NCBI GenBank assembly: GCA_024516035.1
Contig: CM044965.1
Span: forward strand, 26,203,141 to 26,267,140
DNA: 64,000 bases
Direction: 5' to 3'
Origin: Bactericera cockerelli
Lineage: Eukaryota > Arthropoda > Insecta > Hemiptera > Triozidae
In this document: positions 17,987-29,394 of the stretch, piece by piece
How positions within the stretch are numbered: the first letter of the stretch is position 1
Layout: each line of letters starts with the position of its first letter
The notes under the pieces: model-generated
Database searches by the model: none
Told to the model about the DNA's origin: nothing
The model's input: only the letters and a program-made list of their open reading frames with translations
Program-made: the position numbers and the translations under genes

Positions 17987-20386
17987 TTACAAGTACGAGT
18001 TGTTTTTATTGAATGTCACAATGAACTTTCGGAGATCGGTCACAGCTTTCTGCGCCGACTTGGCATAGTCGCCGAATATCTGCTGCAAGAGAATCATCAT
18101 CTCATATCGATCCGCACAGTTGTTCATCAGGAGCTTTTCCACGTCATCTAGCAGCGCCAGAAGTTCGTCTGTCGTCTTCACCGAATCATTCGTTTTTATT
18201 TTCGCCAAAGATCGGAATCGGCTCTTCTGCCTGTTCGATTTCCTTTGTCTTCCTCTGTCTTGATTCAACTCTCGTTCATGATTCGACTCTCGCGCGTGAC
18301 TCATTTCTCTCTGGTATATCTCTCTTTGTCTCACCAATCTTTCAATATCAGAATCGCTTGTTTGACTACCGAGAGAGTGGTAGTCATGCTGACACGACTC
18401 CCCTTGGCTTCCGATTGCTTCCGAATGAAGTTCGGTTCCGCTCGTTTGACTGCCGAGTGAGTTGAAGTACGGATTGTACGAGCCAGATGAGTTCTGATTC
18501 GGAGGAGTGACTGTCGTGGCTTCCGAGTAACCTGGAAGACGCTCAAACAGGCAACATTTCAAAAGAAGTGAATCAGTTTGTACCAACTCGGCTTGACTTG
18601 ACAACGATGAGATTGCATTGTCGGAGCTCGGTGCACTCTCGCAGAGAAACTGATCGACAACAACTGAGCTCGTAGGACCTGACTCAGGATCCAAATCATC
18701 GGTTGAGTACCCCCCAAACTCTGTTGCTACCGACTGGCTTGTTCCTAAAGTACTAAACCTTTGGTCGTTCGTCACTGTTGCATGATTGACAATCCATTCT
18801 ATTGTGTCTTGGTCATCCGTGTCATTTCCTATTGTTAAATCATTGTTGTCTATTAATAGTGAACCTGTTTCAATTTCACTGTTTTTGTTGCTGTCTGTTT
18901 TGCTTAGAGTCTCTTGTCCGTTTTCTGTGTTTGTGTAAGTATTTCCATTAGATCCGATTGCATTACCGCATGCGCAGAAGTTATCTTCACATTCGCATAT
19001 CATCTCTTCTTCCGGGTTGGAGTATTTCATCAGGGCGTGGATCACTTTGCTGATTCGGTCTAGAATCTCTGCCATGGATTTGATCTGTTCAATGTTGACA
19101 ATATAATATTTGTTCGACTGGATAATGATGTCTCTTGGATTGCTGGAATCGCTGCTGTCTTGCAACTCCGCCGGGAGCATGTTCACAGATGAAATTTCTT
19201 CAAGAACTTGACTTAGAACCTGGCAGAGGGAATCCGAGTTGACGCGCGTTAACTTATCGACTTGCAGCCACGCGTCCAGTTCTTTTTTTATTTCGGACAA
19301 GTTGGCTGTCGAAGTTTGGAGACGTGGGTTTTCGGGGACACTGGAAGTTGTTTGGTTGGGCTTCTGATCTGCAGACTCTTCTTGAAAAGTTACACTGGGT
19401 GGAGGCTTTCCTAAAATTGACTCCACAATTCTAGACTTTTCTGAAAAAGTTGTTGCAACTGAAGGTCCGTTCCGAATTGTTGAATTCCCTGGAAAAGATT
19501 CCGACGTTATTGTATTTTCGTGATCAGATTGCTGAACTGGGATTTTTTTTAGATTTGTGTTCACTGTAGAGTTTCCTTGAACAAACACTTCACCTTTAGT
19601 CTTCTTTGATGATTTTTTTCGCTCTAGAGAGTCTTTCTTTATTGGATTTGATTCAACAACCTTAGTTTGGATTGTTTCTGAGTTCTTGTTGTCTCTCTTT
19701 TGATCAAAACCTTTACTGCCTCTAACAATTCCATTTTCATAGTTGTCTATTCTTCGTTTTTTCTCAGTCGTGTCTAATGTTTCTGCATTTATCATTTTCG
19801 TGTCTGTATCAAGTTTTTCTAACTTAACATGATCACTTTTATTAAGTTGCCATTCACTGAGGGATTCCTTGCGTTTAAAAACATTACCTGTTGTAGAAGA
19901 TGTTAACGAGAAAGTTTTTGTTTCATTGAATTCTGTTTTTCTTGGAACCGTGTTTCCATTGTGGAGTTCCCCATCATTTGTTTTCGTGTCTGAAAGATTT
20001 GGTAGTTGGTTGATTCGAATCACATAGTCGTTTCCGATCGTGATTTTAAAGGCATTGAATTTTGACTTTCGGTCAAGTTTGTCTTGTCGTCTTACAAGTG
20101 AATTTTCTTCACCTCTCACTTCCTCTTCTTCTAAATTCAATTTATCTTCTTTTCTAATTTGACTTCGATTCGTTTTGTGTTCACCATTTTGAATTAGCTC
20201 TAAATTAATTTTTCTACTGTCGTTTACAATTTGATTTTGATTCATTGTATTTTGTTCACTTTCAATTTTATTTTGTTTAATCTCCGAGTTGCTTAAAATG
20301 GCGGCCTTGAATTTTGAAATGAAGTCCGAGCACTCTCGTCTGGATGGACCTTTTTTGTAAGTGAGCGATGTGAACGATTTGTCCAT
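17987..20386 (-). CDS. Large hydrophilic protein of unknown function (799 residues)
   Basis: I do not recognise this protein. It is an uninterrupted 800-codon frame. The ATG at 20386 follows an in-frame TGA 13 codons upstream, so the start is well placed. The chain is Asn/Ser/Thr/Lys/Glu-rich with no signal peptide or membrane segment. Basic clusters (KKRR at 209-212, RKKSSKKTK at 256-264) suggest a nuclear protein. Likely folded segments are 362-405 (SEIKKELDAWLQVDKLTRVN onward), 419-455 (YYIVNIEQIKSMAEILDRIS onward) and the C-terminal helical segment 735-790. There is a Cys cluster CECEDNFCAC at 464-473, a repeated SLGSQTS at 643 and 671, and an Arg-rich stretch 681-727. It is single-exon with codon use richer in G+C toward the C terminus. 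It could be a retained single-exon host gene, a retrogene, or a lineage-specific gene. No transposase, gag or reverse transcriptase motif is visible. Confidence 0.75.
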   Translation of the reverse strand: MDKSFTSLTYKKGPSRRECSDFISKFKAAILSNSEIKQNKIESEQNTMNQNQIVNDSRKINLELIQNGEHKTNRSQIRKEDKLNLEEEEVRGEENSLVRRQDKLDRKSKFNAFKITIGNDYVIRINQLPNLSDTKTNDGELHNGNTVPRKTEFNETKTFSLTSSTTGNVFKRKESLSEWQLNKSDHVKLEKLDTDTKMINAETLDTTEKKRRIDNYENGIVRGSKGFDQKRDNKNSETIQTKVVESNPIKKDSLERKKSSKKTKGEVFVQGNSTVNTNLKKIPVQQSDHENTITSESFPGNSTIRNGPSVATTFSEKSRIVESILGKPPPSVTFQEESADQKPNQTTSSVPENPRLQTSTANLSEIKKELDAWLQVDKLTRVNSDSLCQVLSQVLEEISSVNMLPAELQDSSDSSNPRDIIIQSNKYYIVNIEQIKSMAEILDRISKVIHALMKYSNPEEEMICECEDNFCACGNAIGSNGNTYTNTENGQETLSKTDSNKNSEIETGSLLIDNNDLTIGNDTDDQDTIEWIVNHATVTNDQRFSTLGTSQSVATEFGGYSTDDLDPESGPTSSVVVDQFLCESAPSSDNAISSLSSQAELVQTDSLLLKCCLFERLPGYSEATTVTPPNQNSSGSYNPYFNSLGSQTSGTELHSEAIGSQGESCQHDYHSLGSQTSDSDIERLVRQREIYQREMSHARESNHERELNQDRGRQRKSNRQKSRFRSLAKIKTNDSVKTTDELLALLDDVEKLLMNNCADRYEMMILLQQIFGDYAKSAQKAVTDLRKFIVTFNKNNSYL

Positions 20387-20700
20387 GAATGTCTGGACGA
20401 GCCTTTGCGTGTGCTTGTCTTCACGTACTGTTACATGTGTTTGTGTGTGGAGTTTGGGTGTATTTCTTGTAGCTGTGTTAAAATAAAATTTTGGTGGGTT
20501 AACTGAAATCTGATAACATTAGAATTTTACGGTCGTTGTAGCATTTCGGCTGGTTGCAAACACAAGACGGTGTTCGTGTGGTCAGTTCTGTCAGTAGCCA
20601 CATTAAACTCAATGGAAAATGTACATGACTTGCAACTTTCAATTTATTTAGAAACATTGGAGGGGTGAGATTTGTTTATAATTTTTTGACAGGAGGGGGG
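20387..20700 (-). promoter_or_regulatory. Probable 5' flank of the 799-residue ORF
   Basis: No repeat recognised in the first ~300 bp upstream of the ATG, unlike nearly everything around it, so a promoter/5' untranslated region may lie here. I cannot place a TATA box or initiator. Confidence 0.3.
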
Positions 20701-20872
20701 ACAAGATCTCTCAGAGGTGAAGGCGTCTTTCTGGTAATCCAGGGGTCGCGGGTCGGAAACCTAGCCGGGACATGAAAGTTATCCTCTCATTTCAATCATG
20801 CGTCTTACTGATGGAATAATGGGATTCATTAGTCCTAATTGGACAGTATACATAAGGCGAAATTATCAAGTT
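20701..20872 (+). repeat. SINE-B copy
   Basis: Family B: head GTCCCGGTAGCTCAGTGGTC..GGGTTCGAAACCCAGCCGGG, body CCCATTTGGGATTTTTACC and GGACTTACTG-type segment, tail ATAAGGCGATATT. Here the head is diverged (AAGATCTCTCAGAGGTGAAG). Confidence 0.7.
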
Positions 20873-21029
20873 CCCCGGGAGGCGAGTGTTCATCAAGAGA
20901 ACACACGCCAGCCGACCTGTATTAAAACGAAACAGAGTTTGAATGTATTTTGATGCATTGTTTTCCTAAAATTTACGTTAACTTTTAGCACTATTATTAC
21001 TTTAAGTTACAGCAATTTTTTTTTAAAAG

Positions 21030-21203
21030 TAGTTGTACCCCGAACAAGTTTCGCATTACTTCAGGGCACTTTACCGTTACATCTATGCCATTCCTGAAAC
21101 GGAAAAACTCGGTCAGAATTTTCCGCTCCAGCCGGGACTCGAACCCGCAACCTCCATGTCAGCAACCAATGCTCTCACCCATTGAGCCATCTAGGTCGGT
21201 TGT
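21030..21203 (-). repeat. SINE-F copy
   Basis: tRNA-like head (box B GGGTTCGAGTCCCGGCTGG, minus strand) with body CCGTTTCAGGAATGGCATAG and GTAAAGTGCCCTGAAGTAAT. Second copy at 56992-57160. Confidence 0.75.
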
Positions 21204-21213
21204 AGTTGCGCTA

Positions 21214-21355
21214 ATAATCACAATCTTGATGTCACAATTACTCAAACTAGCTTTACAAATATTTTTTTGTTTGTTTACATGGGTCACGAACCACCGAACT
21301 CAAGACTACAAGTCCGCCGCCTTATCGATCACACCATATGCTGAGGTCGGTACGT
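21214..21355 (-). repeat. SINE-C copy with central substitution
   Basis: Both ends match family C; a T-rich segment around 21257-21285 replaces the box B flank. Confidence 0.65.
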
Positions 21356-21614
21356 TAAACCAATGAACCGAAAGAAGATAGAACCTATCTTGTTCAGATA
21401 TTAAAACCATCATACAGCCAAATACCAGGCCGGAGACATGGTCACAGGTACAGATAACCTTTCAACATAGAACTCAAGTTCTATGCTCTATACGTGAGGT
21501 GAGTGAGTGTTGGTTGAGTTTTTATGCAACCAAAATTTAACTATAATATATTTAACCAACATAACTATGTATGCTGAATATGTTTGTACGAGTACGAGTA
21601 GAAAGATGTACTTT

Positions 21615-21815
21615 GCACTGGTAGTCAAGTGGTTAATCCAAGTAGCGTAGGGATCCGTTGGTTCGAATCCCACCCAGTGAATGGATTTTTCCTCATTATT
21701 TTGAGTTTGTGACCACATAATAATAAGACTCTGAGGGTTAGGTGGGAGAAAATGCTTTGAGCATTAACCTCGCCTGGTGGTTAACTTTCACTAAAGAGTG
21801 TTATTATTATTATTA
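21615..21815 (+). repeat. SINE-A copy
   Basis: Complete: GCACTGGTAGTCAAGTGG head, GGTTCGAATCCCACCCAGTG box B, body and (TTA)n tail. Confidence 0.85.
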
Positions 21816-21875
21816 CATTAGCAATCTACCAAAATAGACAACTGCTATTGTATATATTTTAAATATATTAACAAT

Positions 21876-21876
<1 letters not shown>

Positions 21877-21917
<41 letters not shown>
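21877..21917. repeat. (TC)n microsatellite
   Basis: Uninterrupted TC repeats of about 40 bp. Confidence 0.95.
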
Positions 21918-21920
<3 letters not shown>

Positions 21921-21954
21921 TATACGTACAAGTCTGTACATGTAAGTTATTGTT

Positions 21955-22072
21955 TTTGATGTCACAATTACTGAATCTCACACTACTCAAATTTTACCGA
22001 AGTCGGGACTCGAACCACCGACCTCCAGGTTACAATTCCGCCAACTAATCGATCGAGCTACTGAGATCGGGT
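21955..22072 (-). repeat. SINE-C copy
   Basis: Matches the family C head and first part of the body; the 3' end is shorter. Confidence 0.75.
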
Positions 22073-22252
22073 CTATATTATTTCAACTACGAAACAATTC
22101 AAGGTGACAGGCGAATAGTTCGCCATATTCTAGCTGGTAGGTTCTACCTATTATCAATTTGAAATCATCCAACAAAGCCTTGAGACTTATTATCAAAAAT
22201 GAAGATTCATCATATCGCATAGAAATTATGTTTGCCTGATTATATATGAGGA

Positions 22253-22475
22253 CGTAGTCACTGTGGCCAAGTAAGTTAGTGCGCTAGGCATTGCACGCAT
22301 GGTGAACTGTGTTCGATCCCCAGCGGGGCAGGATTTTTTGTGCTCTGTACGTGGATGATCGGGGTTCACTCATACCTCGTAAGGAAAAATGATTAGCTGC
22401 TTTAATGTGAGCAGCGACCAGTGGCGGAATACGAGTAAATGATACACAAAATCCTATTATTCTGCGCTATCCACT
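22253..22475 (+). repeat. SINE-G copy
   Basis: Family G: tRNA-like head GTCACTGTGGCCAAGT..GCGCTAGGCATTGCACGC with box B GTTCGATCCCCAGCGGGG, then CTCATACCTCGTAAGGAAAA, GACCAGTGGCGGAAT. Confidence 0.8.
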
Positions 22476-22614
22476 AAATTTCATAAAATAAAATGAAACC
22501 AAGGACAATATTTTGCAGTTCAGCCAAATAAATTTCCAACAGCTCCTGAAAACTCTGCTCCCGATTTTTCTAAAATAATCTAAAATATTTTCCAAATTTC
22601 TTTCGTTATATAAC

Positions 22615-23364
22615 ATGGTTAAGACAAGGAATGCAGTAAAAGAAGAGTCAAGTGAAAACGAGAATGAACTGGAAGAAATGAGTGTGAAAGAGTTATTAAA
22701 AAAGATTTACAAAAAAATGACCTCGTATGATGTAATTATTATAGAAATGAAAGAATTGAAAGAAATGGTTATTGAAAACAGGAAAGAGATTGATACATTG
22801 AAAAAGAAGCTTGATGAGAAAGAACTAGAGAACAAAATATTGAAAAAAAGTGTCGAAGTACAAGATGAAAATATTGGGGAACTAAACCAAAGGTCGAGAA
22901 TGTCAAACATCGTTATAAATGGAATGAAAGAAAATCAAAAGGAAAACATAAAAGAAATAGTGGAAAATCTTGGAAAAGAAATTGGAATTTTGAACCCTGA
23001 GTATCATATACAAGTAGCTCATAGAGTTCCATCAAAAACAAGTCCTAAACCAATTGTCGTGAGACTACTCAATACAAAAACACGTGACATATGGGTGAAG
23101 GCCGGCAAAGAAAACAAATTATTTGATAAAAAAATATATATAAATGAACATCTAACGACCAAGAACTACACACTACTGAGAAATACCAGAGCTTGGGCGA
23201 AGACAAACCACTACAAGTTTGTCTGGACTCAGGATTGCCGGGTACTTATGAGGAAAGATGAAAACTCGCGAATCAGAAGTGTGAAGACCATGAAGGACCT
23301 GTCAATGGATTGGAAGGACGTCACTCGTTCCAGTTCTTCCGAGGAAGAGACAACAGATGCTTAG
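22615..23364 (+). CDS. LINE ORF1 protein, FP25K-like nucleic-acid-binding
   Basis: 249 residues, no stops. An acidic N terminus and a long coiled coil (about 40-95, KELKEMVIENRKEIDTLKKK) precede an RRM-like domain. Diagnostic phrases are SRMSNIVINGM (94-104), AHRVPS..PKPIVVRLLN (135-153), IYINEHLT (174-181) and FVWTQDCRVLMRKDENSRI (202-220). These are typical of ORF1 proteins of insect non-LTR elements related to the baculovirus FP25K domain. ORF1p trimers coat the element RNA and help form the retrotransposition particle. The tail is Ser/Glu-rich. An ATG start in a plain AT-rich context is the only plausible start. Confidence 0.85.
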   Translation: MVKTRNAVKEESSENENELEEMSVKELLKKIYKKMTSYDVIIIEMKELKEMVIENRKEIDTLKKKLDEKELENKILKKSVEVQDENIGELNQRSRMSNIVINGMKENQKENIKEIVENLGKEIGILNPEYHIQVAHRVPSKTSPKPIVVRLLNTKTRDIWVKAGKENKLFDKKIYINEHLTTKNYTLLRNTRAWAKTNHYKFVWTQDCRVLMRKDENSRIRSVKTMKDLSMDWKDVTRSSSSEEETTDA

Positions 23365-23582
23365 CAGTTTTCAAGTTTTCATTTTTTTTTTTTTTTTTTT
23401 TCAATTTCATTCATTTCTTTACATTTAAAACATTAAAACAGATATATTTTTTCACAATATCAGTATAACAACAAAATATAAATTAAAATCTATGAAAAAA
23501 ATCAGAGCTCTAAAAAAATTTAAATCATTGAAGAAAAAAAATCAATCTATAGATATAAAAACAATCACCCTTTTACTAATTT

Positions 23583-23765
23583 ATGGATGTAATTAATGTA
23601 ATTGATGATCAATACATCACAGATAAGTTCTCAAGTTATTTAGACTGTCCACATATCAAAAGTAATGGAATTGGTATATTACATCTAAATATGAATTCCA
23701 CAATACTAATGAGTATAAACAACTCGTTATTAAATATTTTTAAACAACTTAATATTTCCATCTGA
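23583..23765 (+). pseudogene. Remnant of LINE ORF2 start
   Basis: Sixty codons; GIGILHLNMNS resembles the first beta strand of the AP-endonuclease domain that opens insect LINE ORF2 proteins. The frame then becomes unrelated Asn/Leu sequence and stops. No endonuclease catalytic motifs or RT follow before the poly(A) tail. Confidence 0.5.
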
Positions 23766-24369
23766 ATAACCTGAGAACCTATTATCTGCATCCTCTTATT
23801 AATCATAATCATCATCTTATTAATATATAAATATATTTTTTTTCTTCAATGTTGTTTTTAAAAAAAAAAAATATTTTTGAGCTCATATTAAACATATTAT
23901 ATAAAAAAATATTACCTATTACTTTTTCTTCTGTTGAATACCATTTTATACACATCAATTTTTTCTATTGTGAATGAAATTGAAAAAAAAAATATTATTA
24001 TCTATACATACTATTATTTTGAACTCCCCACCTTCAGCACAAGATTTTTATCTTTTGAAGGTGGGTATACCCTCATAGTTTGTTGAAGATGATACGTACT
24101 GTAAAAAATAAATAAATGGAAACTTAAAAAAAAAAAATATTCTAAAATTCAGGAGCCAAAAAAACCGCGAAATTATGGCACTTTTGAAAGGTTTCTGCTT
24201 GCATTTAAAAAAAATATTGGACTGTAAATTTTAGCAGCATTCCCAAGTTGAGTTTTTACGTGTGGGATTAGGTATTTAATTTACTATTATTTTGAAGGGA
24301 TTTTATAATCCATGAATATTTGACCATCAGTGGGCACGCAAATAAAACCAAGGACAACTTCATTTGATT

Positions 24370-24482
24370 TATCCTCCCATTTGGGATTTTTACCACATAA
24401 TAATATGTCTTGGGCTTACTGCTGGAATAATGGTACTTAATAGTCCTAATTGGGGAGTATAAGTAAGGTGATATTATCATTG
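24370..24482 (+). repeat. SINE-B tail fragment
   Basis: TCCTCCCATTTGGGATTTTT and AATATGTCTTGGGCTTACTG match the body of family B; no tRNA head. Confidence 0.7.
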
Positions 24483-24705
24483 ATATACAGATTTAAACAA
24501 CCAGCACAGAGAATGATTAGTTTCCAAAGTTGTGGTGGATGTCAATGTACCATTATTTGAAGGGGACTTTTTTTTGTACAGGTTAACAGGACTATTAAAA
24601 TTTGACCATAAGCACTAATTGTTAAAGATTAGGAATAGGGAGGATAAATGAACATAAACATTCTAGTCTAGAGAAACTCCATAATATGGAATAATATTTC
24701 TAATA

Positions 24706-24740
24706 TCTTTGCCTGTGATATATTATATCACAGGCAAAGA
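24706..24740. repeat. Perfect 35-bp palindrome
   Basis: Arms of 17 bp (TCTTTGCCTGTGATATA) around a single central T. Could form a hairpin; no flanking gene or terminator context. Confidence 0.85.
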
Positions 24741-24763
24741 GTATATCAAAGTTGTGGGAATAT

Positions 24764-25080
24764 TCAGGGTGTCCCACCATAATTGAGACATTCAAATATC
24801 TCGAAAACTACTGACGATAGAAAAAAACTGTCCAATGATCATTTTCATAGCTCTAAAGGGGAAAATTAATGGAGACCTTGAAGAGTTTCTTGGATGATCT
24901 CTTCAAGGTTATTTCAAGGTCAACTTTGAAATTTTAAATGGCATCCTCTATTTTGTATGACATTTTTGTGAAATGAACACAAAATTTTCAGTTCATTTTT
25001 TTTTGTCACACCCAGTTTCACACTTTTAAGTTCAATTTTTTTTTGTCACACCCAATTTCAGACCCTTTAGGGAGTGTGCA
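24764..25080 (+). mobile_element. Single TACAGGGTG-family end (truncated element)
   Basis: TTCAGGGTGTCCCACCATAA starts a sequence like other CAGGGTG elements here (AAATATCTCGAAAACTACTG). No matching right end is found nearby. Confidence 0.5.
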
Positions 25081-27857
25081 ATTTTTTCCACTTTAGACTG
25101 TGAGTGCAGCATATTAAATCAGTCTAATGTTAGTTAGGTGGTGAACATAATAGTAATATTGGTTTTTCATTTCACTTAATTTTTTGGATCTCAAATATAG
25201 GGGAACCAAAAAATCAAGAAAATGAAAAACAATAATACCATGATCACATTGTTTACTGATCAACAAAAATATAATTCTAGGAGTTGTTTGGTGTCATTAT
25301 ACGTATTATTTTTCTTAAAAAATTATGAAAATTAAAAGGGGGAAATCTCACAGATCTTAGCACTATCTGGATTGATAGTACAAAGACCTAAATTTATCTG
25401 TTTCAATCCTCAAAGAGGACATGTGTCTTGCTGGGACCAGCCCTGACAGACCAAAAAGAAAAAAATATACAAAAACTAACACAATACTTCCGATTTCTAA
25501 TATTAGAAATTTCTCAGAAGTAATAACAGAAATCATGACATCCAGCCATTAAAATATGGAAGTAGAAGTGCCAGGACTAAACAACCTCTACCATAAGGAA
25601 AAGCTCGACCAATGCCAAGAAAAGTAGGTGTAGATAGGTTTGGAAAAAGCTAAGAAAAAGTTTCAATCAGCTGGGTAGTAAAGAATCTAGCTAGATATTT
25701 CACAAACAGAAATGCAGTCAAATAGTCCACAATAACATGAATCAACCAGCACATTTTCTTGCTAGTCATACTGTGGGCGATTTTTTACTTGGAAAAGGCA
25801 TGGTCATATTAATTTTATTTAATGTATCAATGAAATGATATGATCTATAATTTTTCAAGTACATACTTATAAGAAGAGTCCACAGGGGTATAACAAAAAT
25901 GTCTATGAATTTTTCCCTAAGAGTACCAACAAGCACATGGAGAAACATTACTAAATTTTATTCAAAAGTGTGCCCAACTGCCCACAAAAACATGAAAAAA
26001 AAAAAAAAAAAAAAACAAAATTGAGCACAAAGGAGTTCAGATTTGTACTATACCAATAAATTTTAGCAACTATCTACGTAGAGAATAGATAGTGTGTAAA
26101 ACCCCCATCATCATATGACCATGTCGTTAAAAGCTATGTTAAACCCAAATAAACACATAACATACAACTCTGATTATTCTCCCAGTGTTTTCTCATAGCT
26201 GTATTTAAAAAACACAAGATTGGATCCTAAACTATAAATAATAATCAAGTATGAACTTAACCTGTAAATTTTTTGGACTTTGCACAGTTTAATTAGGCTC
26301 TAAGAATATATGTACATTTCAAATATATATATACTCCAAGTTACATGTAAAATTGAATATACCTTAGTTGATTTTCTTTTTCCCAAGGGTTCGAATGCTG
26401 ACAAGGTCAAATTTTTATGCTCTTTTTTTTAACTGGGCTTAACATTGCTTTTATTTTCCACTCTTTAAATTTGATGTTGATGATTACACTGTCACCCATT
26501 TAACTAAATCATAAGAAGACTGCTTCATTTTAAAATATTAACAAAATTTTCATGTTTGATTTCTGAGCAAGCCTGCAACATCCTCACACTCAATACTTCT
26601 CACTCTTTGATTTATACCTCTCAATCTTACTGACACAACTCTTGTGGGTGATATTTGAGTTTTCAAAACTCTTAACCATCCTAAAATCTGGGAGTATATT
26701 TTGTACCGCTTTAAACTCAAACTAAATACGTTAGTTGAATCTTACAATTTGATTTGAAATGTATCATAAACATGATTTGGGCAAAAAGTTCACACTGTTT
26801 GTCCAAAAGTAACCAAGCCTCAACTGTTTGGAAAACTGTTGAGGGTGTTTATATACATTTAATTAATTTGAGTATAAAAATACCAAGTTATTTTGACTGT
26901 TTGAGTTGTTGATATAATAAAATTCAACTCTTGTTCACACCAGCAAGATAATACTAACAGCAAAATTAGGTAATAGACAAAACCAAAATCTCAAGTCTGA
27001 CTTAGCATTAGTTTGCCCCATCTTTGAGAATACACAAAATTTGGAATTAGATCCACAGAGGTATTACAAAATCATCTAATAATTCTGCCCTAAATGTAGT
27101 ACCTAGCATTTTCAGGTCTTCATGAGTGAATTTTTTATTGTGTGAATTATACAGATTGGCGTTTACAAATAATTAAAATTTGTTTCATACTTCTGTATAT
27201 AATTATCACAGTAGAAATATAATCTAATATAATCACAACTGTCAGAGTAAAGGGACTAACAGATTATTGTACTGATTGCATATCAGTCATTTATATATAA
27301 ATTTGTTCTAGCCCAAAGTGATAAGATCCTAGGATTCCACATATTTAGCATCTCATTCCTACCACAACATTCTGTGGATGCACCATCTTAAACGAAAATC
27401 TTACCTTTACCTTTGTATATTTCTTAAAGATAACTTTTCCCATTAAAGTAGACAGGAAACGGAGAAATGCATAGATTTTAGCACTTGATTACTTGAAATA
27501 AACAATTTGCATTTATCTTATGTGTACTCCAAGAAAAACCGGAAAACTCGGAAAAGTTGTTTTTTTTTATAATTATTTTTAAAAAAATTCCTGGGTCTAG
27601 CTGGCTACTGGATTCTTCATGTACCTACGTGAAACCAAATCAAATCAAATCAACTGATTTTTGTTTACGTTTCTTATCTTACCAGTGTTGCCAAAATTAA
27701 ATCTTGAAAAATAATATGCGTGTTGCGTTTTTATAAATTATATTTCAGGCGGTTTATATACTATCCTTGGCTGTATTGAATGCCTTGCCTACCAATGCCA
27801 GAAAAAGAAGAAAAAAATAATATATACTATCCAATTATAATAATAATAATGCTTTTC
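25081..27857. other. AT-rich gene-free stretch
   Basis: About 2.8 kb, strongly AT-rich. Seen in it: Harbinger-like MITE end fragments (25875-25921, 27045-27095), a family E fragment (about 26090-26150, minus) and poly(A). No exon with credible splice sites found on either strand. Confidence 0.55.
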
Positions 27858-28128
27858 TTTGTGTTATTATGTCACAATTTTAGTGGGTAACGCAGAATCA
27901 TAGGACTTTACCACTTTAATTTACAATATCTTGCATTATTTTTTTGCCTAAGATTCTGCCACTGGTCGCTGCTTCACATTAAAGCAGCTACTCATTTTTC
28001 CTCACGAGGTATGAGTGGACCCCGAACATCCAAGTACAGAGCAGAAAAAATCCTCCCCCGCTGGGAATCGAACCCAGGTCACTATGTGTGCAATGCCTAG
28101 CGCGCTAACTCGCTCTGCCACAGTGACT
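27858..28128 (-). repeat. SINE-G copy
   Basis: Head (AGTCACTGTGGCAGAGCG, minus), box B GGGTTCGATTCCCAGCGGG and body all present; TTATAATAATAAT lies at its tail side. Confidence 0.8.
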
Positions 28129-28249
28129 ACTTACTATCCAATTATTGAATTCTTCAATTTCCTAAATGTTTGTATCATCAATGAAACAAATAAAAGGACC
28201 ACGTAGTAGCAATGTCAAATCGAATCAAATTAATTTTTTTACATTAAGC

Positions 28250-28420
28250 CCAATTTTCATCACTAGAATTGATAAGTCCGATATTCAACCTCAAGCAGCC
28301 TAAGACTATCGTTTCATATTTCGTTCTTATTTGAGCTCATCAGTTAGGCATAACTGGTTATTAATTTCTTGCCGAGCCCAGGGTTTGAACCTGAGACCCG
28401 TTTTAATCCTAATTCAAAAT
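28250..28420 (-). repeat. tRNA-like repeat J
   Basis: GGTCTCAGGTTCAAACCCTG on the minus strand is a box B; the body ends with GGCTGCTTGAGG. Only copy noticed; a SINE by form. Confidence 0.5.
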
Positions 28421-28574
28421 TCGGCTCTTTAAATTTTTCATGAAAATTAGGAATCCAGGCGCTAATTTTCTTGTAGGATAATTTCTTGTCTGCAACATAT
28501 CCTATTGCATTCTTTTTCTCTCCAACATAGAAACATGTAATATTCAAATATTACACATGTTGTATGCATTCGGT

Positions 28575-28795
28575 TTTTTTTTTTGTGTTATTATGTCACA
28601 ACTGCAGTGGATTATGAAACTCAAAATTTCATCATTTTCCAATATACATATTCCTTATCGTAATGCCACCACTGGTCACTCACTATTCATACAAATAGTT
28701 ACTCATTTTTCCTCACGAGGTTTGAGGGGACCACAGACATCCAAGTACAGAGCAGAAAATTTCTGTGCTGCCGGGAATCGAACATTGAAGCATTC
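28575..28795 (-). repeat. SINE-G copy, head truncated
   Basis: Matches family G from GTGTTATTATGTCACAA to the box B (GATTCCCGGCAGCACAG) and stops. Confidence 0.75.
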
Positions 28796-29084
28796 AGAAC
28801 AACTCGTATTTTTCTATTTAAAAAAATACCTACCTACCTATACCATAATTACCAAGATTAAAATTACCAACAGAAAAGCATTCAAAACAATATTTTTCTG
28901 TTTTTAAAATTACCCAAGATTTCATTTGGAAAATTACCCCTAAGAACTGTACTTAAGTACCAAAACATACTTAAGTACCAAAACAATCACAGATTTTCCA
29001 TGGATACAGGTAACAATAAATTACACACACTCTTGTGCTGAGTACAGAACCGGGGATTGCCCGATTGTGATTTTTATTATTTCT

Positions 29085-29305
29085 AATTTGGGTTTTAACG
29101 TCGCTTTCAACTGCATGGTCATATCACGATGGGGATGTTACCCTCCATTCGCAGGAAACTCACAAGCCTGCTACCCACATTAACCTCACCCTACCTGGGT
29201 CGGAATGCATCACGAAGTCTTCATCTCGCTGGACATTGCTTGACTTCGGTGATCCTCCGAGAACCAGTGCATTCAACGCGCCATCGACGCTGGCAACCCG
29301 ATTTT
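29085..29305 (+). repeat. Repeat E copy
   Basis: Contains GTTTTAACGTCGCTTTCAAC, GATGTTACCCTCCATTCGCA and GCGCCATCGACGCTGG; near full length. Confidence 0.75.
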
Positions 29306-29394
29306 AAACACAGACTATCTTACCACCAAATAACCTAATCCAACCTAACCAAATAAGTGAAAATAGTGGCTAATTTACCCCTTAATTCCGATTA

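Larger units (their letters stand above)
22500..24139 (+). mobile_element. Internally deleted LINE retrotransposon
   Basis: An intact ORF1 (22615-23364) is followed after an A/T-rich stretch by the start of ORF2 and then directly by a 3' untranslated region with AATAAATAAA and a poly(A) run ending at about 24139. The endonuclease and reverse transcriptase are missing. It is therefore non-autonomous; the 5' boundary is uncertain. Retention of an open ORF1 suggests recent insertion. Confidence 0.75.

Noticed and set aside
18245..18546. Small frames overlapping the 799-residue ORF on both strands
   Set aside because: Shadows of the longer, better-supported minus-strand frame.
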